Positions 61,403 through 64,000 of a stretch of 64,000 bases of DNA are shown here, piece after piece (positions within the stretch are counted from its first letter, which is position 1; the number at the start of each line of letters is the position of its first letter). Position numbers and translations under genes: made by a program. The notes below the pieces were generated by a model, which was not told the origin of the DNA, made no database searches, and saw only the letters and a list, made by a program, of their open reading frames with translations. The DNA comes from Lactobacillaceae bacterium L1_55_11 (lineage in GTDB: Bacteria > Bacillota > Bacilli > Lactobacillales > Lactobacillaceae): assembly GCA_029433155.1 (NCBI GenBank), contig JAQYTT010000004.1, positions 1 to 64,000 on the forward strand. Reading direction: 5' to 3'.

Positions 61403-63436
61403 TTATTCTTCGTTTTCCGCCTGTTCAGCAATAGCCTGGACCAACTGCTCCCGGGCTTCATCGGTGGTAACATCAGTCATCTGCGTGGCAGCGTTCGATA
61501 GGTGACCGCCGCCACCAAGGGCTTCCATCACGGTCTGGACGTTACGGGTACCCGTTGAACGGGCTGAAATACCGACCCGCCCATCCTGGCGCTTGGTAAT
61601 GACAAAGGATGCATCCACGCCACTAATTTGCAAGAGCTCATCGGCTGCCTGGGCAGTAATCAAACCGGAATAAACCTCATCATTTTCACCGGTAACAATG
61701 GCGGAGTGGTGCTCGATTTCGGCCATGTTAATCAGGTGCGTCCGGGCCTTAAAGTCACTGAACTTTTCCTTCATGAAGGACTGAATCAAGTTACTATCAG
61801 CCCCGTTGGCCCGCAGGTAACTGGCCGCATCAAAGGTTCGCGAACCAGTCCGCAGGGTGAAGTTCTTCGTATCCACTTGGATACCACCCAACATGGCCGT
61901 CGCTTCAATCTTGGTAATGGGCGCATCACTCTGGTTTTGGTACTGCAGTAACTCAGTAATTAACTCAGACGTTGAAGAAGCGTAAGGCTCAATGTAGGAA
62001 AGCAGGGGCTTTTCTTCCAGACCTTGCTCTGCCAAACGGTGGTGGTCAATGACCACAATCCGGTGGCTCAGTTCTTCCAAGAGCTTAGGAGCACCCGAGA
62101 GACTGGCCTTGGCGTGATCAACCAAGACCAGCAGGGTCCGGTCATCGGCCAACTTCAGAGCTTGGGACTCATCAATTAAGGATTCCTTAATCGTGCGTCC
62201 CGGAGTTGAGTCCTCAGACTCATTCCGCCGTAACTCCGTCAGCAGCAACTTGATATCGCTGTAAACGTGGTCCTCGTCGACGATGACAAAGGCCGGCTTA
62301 TTGCGGGTTTGGGCAAAGCGCCAAATCCCAAGCGCAGCGCCAACCGCATCCAGGTCAGGCGTGCTGTGGCCAACTACCATAATCCGGTCGGACTGGTCCA
62401 TCAGCTCGGCAATCGTTTGCGAAATCACGCGGGCCCGAACCCGGGTCCGCTTTTCCATTGGGTTGGTGGTACCACCGTAGAAACGGGCCGGCGCATTCTC
62501 CGCCTTAACCACCACCTGGTCACCACCGCGACCTAAGGCCAGGTCTAGGTTGGTCTGAGCCAGGTGAATCAGCTCGTTAATGTCCTCTTCACCGTAACTA
62601 ATCCCCATCGACAGGGTCAGCGGTGAATTCTGCTGGGCAGTGGCTTCCCGAATCTTTTTAACTACGCCAAACTTACCATCTTCAGCCGACTTCAGACTGG
62701 TCTGGTAACCAAAGGCAATATATGAAACCGGGCTTAAGCGCCGCAGGTAGAAGTCGTTATCCAGGGCCCAATCAGACAATTCACTGGTCACATAGGTCCG
62801 CAGCTTAGAGGTCTCGGATTCACTCAGGCCATCGGTCACTTCTTCGTAGTTATCAACTGAAATCAGACCACCTACCAAGCGGTGGTCATCAAAGTCACGC
62901 TTAATATCAGCTGATGCCGTGACATCCAACAGGTAAATCACGTGGAGGTTTTCTTGGATGAGAATCGAAAAGGTCCGCCCCAACCAGTTAATGGTCTGCA
63001 GGGGCTCCCCTTCGGCCTCTTTTTTCATCTCGGCCTCAAACTGACCATCCAACTCGGCCAAGGGCATCCCAATGACTTCCTCTTTACCGAGGTAAGACTG
63101 CAGGTAAGGGTTGACCCAGTCAACGTGCTGCTGGTCATCTAAGAGGATGATCCCCAGGGGCATGTCAATTAAGGCCTCCTGCTCGGTCCGACCAATTCGA
63201 TAGGTCAAATCGCTCAAATAGGCTTCCATGCTCTGGGTGGTGGACTTAATATTTTGAACCGTCAAACTCAAAACAATAGCCACGATGCCCAGCCAAATAA
63301 TCCCCAGTAAGAGATTAAGGGCTAGGGCGAAAATGACACTGACAATACTAATGATAAATAAGAATAGGTGGACCGCACCAAACTGCGACCGCTTGATAAA
63401 ATTGGGTAAATGAATGGAATCCCAAAGTCGTTTCAT
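61403..63436 (-). CDS. gdpP: Cyclic-di-AMP phosphodiesterase GdpP
   Basis: Degrades c-di-AMP to pApA and so sets potassium, osmotic and cell-wall homeostasis. 677 residues: two N-terminal membrane helices (about 15-60), a PAS domain (about 85-145), a degenerate GGDEF domain (about 170-300), DHH with GHSTPDLDAVGA near 355 and VIDHHR near 455, and DHHA1 with GGGGHLSNAA near 643. GGGAGAG precedes the ATG. It begins 115 nt after the rpsR stop. A candidate c-di-AMP riboswitch is elsewhere in the window (34715-34970). Confidence 0.96.
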   Translation of the reverse strand: MKRLWDSIHLPNFIKRSQFGAVHLFLFIISIVSVIFALALNLLLGIIWLGIVAIVLSLTVQNIKSTTQSMEAYLSDLTYRIGRTEQEALIDMPLGIILLDDQQHVDWVNPYLQSYLGKEEVIGMPLAELDGQFEAEMKKEAEGEPLQTINWLGRTFSILIQENLHVIYLLDVTASADIKRDFDDHRLVGGLISVDNYEEVTDGLSESETSKLRTYVTSELSDWALDNDFYLRRLSPVSYIAFGYQTSLKSAEDGKFGVVKKIREATAQQNSPLTLSMGISYGEEDINELIHLAQTNLDLALGRGGDQVVVKAENAPARFYGGTTNPMEKRTRVRARVISQTIAELMDQSDRIMVVGHSTPDLDAVGAALGIWRFAQTRNKPAFVIVDEDHVYSDIKLLLTELRRNESEDSTPGRTIKESLIDESQALKLADDRTLLVLVDHAKASLSGAPKLLEELSHRIVVIDHHRLAEQGLEEKPLLSYIEPYASSTSELITELLQYQNQSDAPITKIEATAMLGGIQVDTKNFTLRTGSRTFDAASYLRANGADSNLIQSFMKEKFSDFKARTHLINMAEIEHHSAIVTGENDEVYSGLITAQAADELLQISGVDASFVITKRQDGRVGISARSTGTRNVQTVMEALGGGGHLSNAATQMTDVTTDEAREQLVQAIAEQAENEE

Positions 63437-63511
63437 AAAGTACTCTCCCGAATGAAGCTACCCTACATTTTACCACAGCTAGTCCTTCAATAATTGGTGA
63501 CTAGTCGATAA

Positions 63512-63545
63512 GAAAAAGGCCCAGGACTTGGTCCCAGGCCTTTGC
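63512..63545 (-). terminator. Terminator after rpsR
   Basis: AAGGCCTGGGA/TCCTGGGCCTT stem with T5 on the minus strand, separating rpsF-ssb-rpsR from gdpP. Confidence 0.88.
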
Positions 63546-63551
63546 CTCACC

Positions 63552-63812
63552 TTAATCTTCGGCAACGAATGGCAGCAAAGCCATAATCCGTGCACGCTTG
63601 ATTGCAGTGGTTACTTTACGTTGGTTCTTAGCTGAAGTTCCCGTAACACGACGAGGCAAGATCTTACCACGTTCAGAAATGAAACGCTCCAGTAATTCCG
63701 TGTCCTTGTAGTCCACGTATTCAATGTGGTTAGCAGCAATGTAGTCAACCTTACGGCGACGACGGTTACCGCCCTGTGGACGACGACGGGGACGTGAATT
63801 TTGTTCAGGCAT
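63552..63812 (-). CDS. rpsR: Small-subunit ribosomal protein bS18
   Basis: 86 residues with the bS18 core [17 protein letters not shown] near 22-38 and [18 protein letters not shown] near 48-65. The basic N-terminal tail is Arg/Gly-rich. AGAAGGGAG precedes the ATG. It follows ssb by 31 nt in the usual rpsF-ssb-rpsR operon. Confidence 0.97.
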   Translation of the reverse strand: MPEQNSRPRRRPQGGNRRRRKVDYIAANHIEYVDYKDTELLERFISERGKILPRRVTGTSAKNQRKVTTAIKRARIMALLPFVAED

Positions 63813-63843
63813 AGTTCTAACTCCCTTCTATTAGAGTGATGTT

Positions 63844-64000
63844 TTAAAATGGTAGGTCGTCATCAGAAATGTCGATTTCGCCGCCTTTACCAGCCGCAAA
63901 GGGGTTGGCCGCGTTATCGTTATTCCGCGATGAAGCCTGGTTGTCACTGGCGTTTTGGTGGTTGCCCGCAGCACCATTGCTGGCAAAGGGATCAACGTTA
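63844..64000 (-). CDS. ssb: Single-stranded DNA-binding protein, C-terminal part
   Basis: The gene enters from the right edge. The 51 visible codons cover the disordered Asn/Gly/Ala-rich linker and the invariant acidic tip ending DISDDDLPF, which docks partner proteins at the replication fork. The OB-fold is outside the window. Upstream of rpsR, as in most Firmicutes. Confidence 0.93.
   Translation of the reverse strand, partial: NVDPFASNGAAGNHQNASDNQASSRNNDNAANPFAAGKGGEIDISDDDLPF

Overview
The window reads as one contiguous stretch of a heterofermentative lactic acid bacterium (Lactobacillaceae) chromosome, not far from the replication origin. This is inferred from a phosphoketolase gene (xfp), a KxYKxGKxW-signal serine-rich surface protein, typical Gram-positive WalRK/YycHI genes, a folT THF riboswitch, an asd lysine riboswitch, and the origin-proximal order ssb-rpsR-gdpP-rplI-dnaB at the right edge. 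A Weissella/Leuconostoc-like or Limosilactobacillus-like host fits, but I cannot fix the genus. Most genes lie on the minus strand, co-directional with a fork moving left from an origin beyond the right edge. No insertion sequence, prophage or CRISPR array was seen.

Layout. 0-8 kb: the promoter and leader of an rRNA operon leaving the left edge, then cysS, gltX, radA, dut, a small GNAT gene, and clpL with its own small HTH gene. 8-12.2 kb: an AbrB-like/membrane fusion, rlmCD, a YczE-type membrane protein, and folT under a THF riboswitch. 12.4-16.8 kb: a 1468-residue surface protein with leucine-rich repeats, serine-rich repeats and two NEAT-like domains. 17-27.4 kb: prfC, the oppABCDF peptide importer and a glutamine-type amino-acid ABC importer. 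27.5-31.7 kb: asd with a lysine riboswitch, an ABC-F gene, a VOC protein, tRNA-Lys and a membrane-linked Xre regulator. 31.8-34.6 kb: a family of 124-residue unknown proteins, one killed by a TGA codon, and a LysM peptidoglycan hydrolase preceded by a WalR box and a heavily folded leader. 35-43.9 kb: a tautomerase/aminotransferase pair, two amino-acid permeases, small membrane proteins, cadD, tRNA-Ser and nnrE. 43.9-51.9 kb: rlmH, a DnaA-box cluster, htrA, yycI, yycH, walK, walR and prs. 52-54.5 kb: an ABC exporter preceded by three tandem copies of a 40-residue peptide gene. 54.6-64 kb: a HAD phosphatase, xfp, a GntR regulator, ybaK, dnaB, rplI, gdpP, rpsR and the end of ssb.

The most unusual item is the peptide locus at 52.0-54.5 kb. 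Three near-identical 40-residue open reading frames, too short for ordinary ORF calling, each have a strong Shine-Dalgarno and a terminator, and at least two have a clear promoter. They sit just upstream of an exporter-type ABC transporter. The exporter promoter carries a palindrome whose core, GGTCWGACC, recurs in the promoter of the GntR gene 5 kb away, which suggests a shared regulator. The exporter, gntR, ybaK and the ABC-F gene also all look leaderless, with an extended -10 box 6-9 nt before the start codon.

Several parts connect. WalRK (48-51 kb) and the c-di-AMP phosphodiesterase GdpP (61-63 kb) have a candidate common target in the cell-wall hydrolase at 33-34.6 kb, which has a perfect WalR box and a candidate c-di-AMP riboswitch. 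The opp and gln importers, asd and the two permeases form an amino-acid supply block under visible RNA control.
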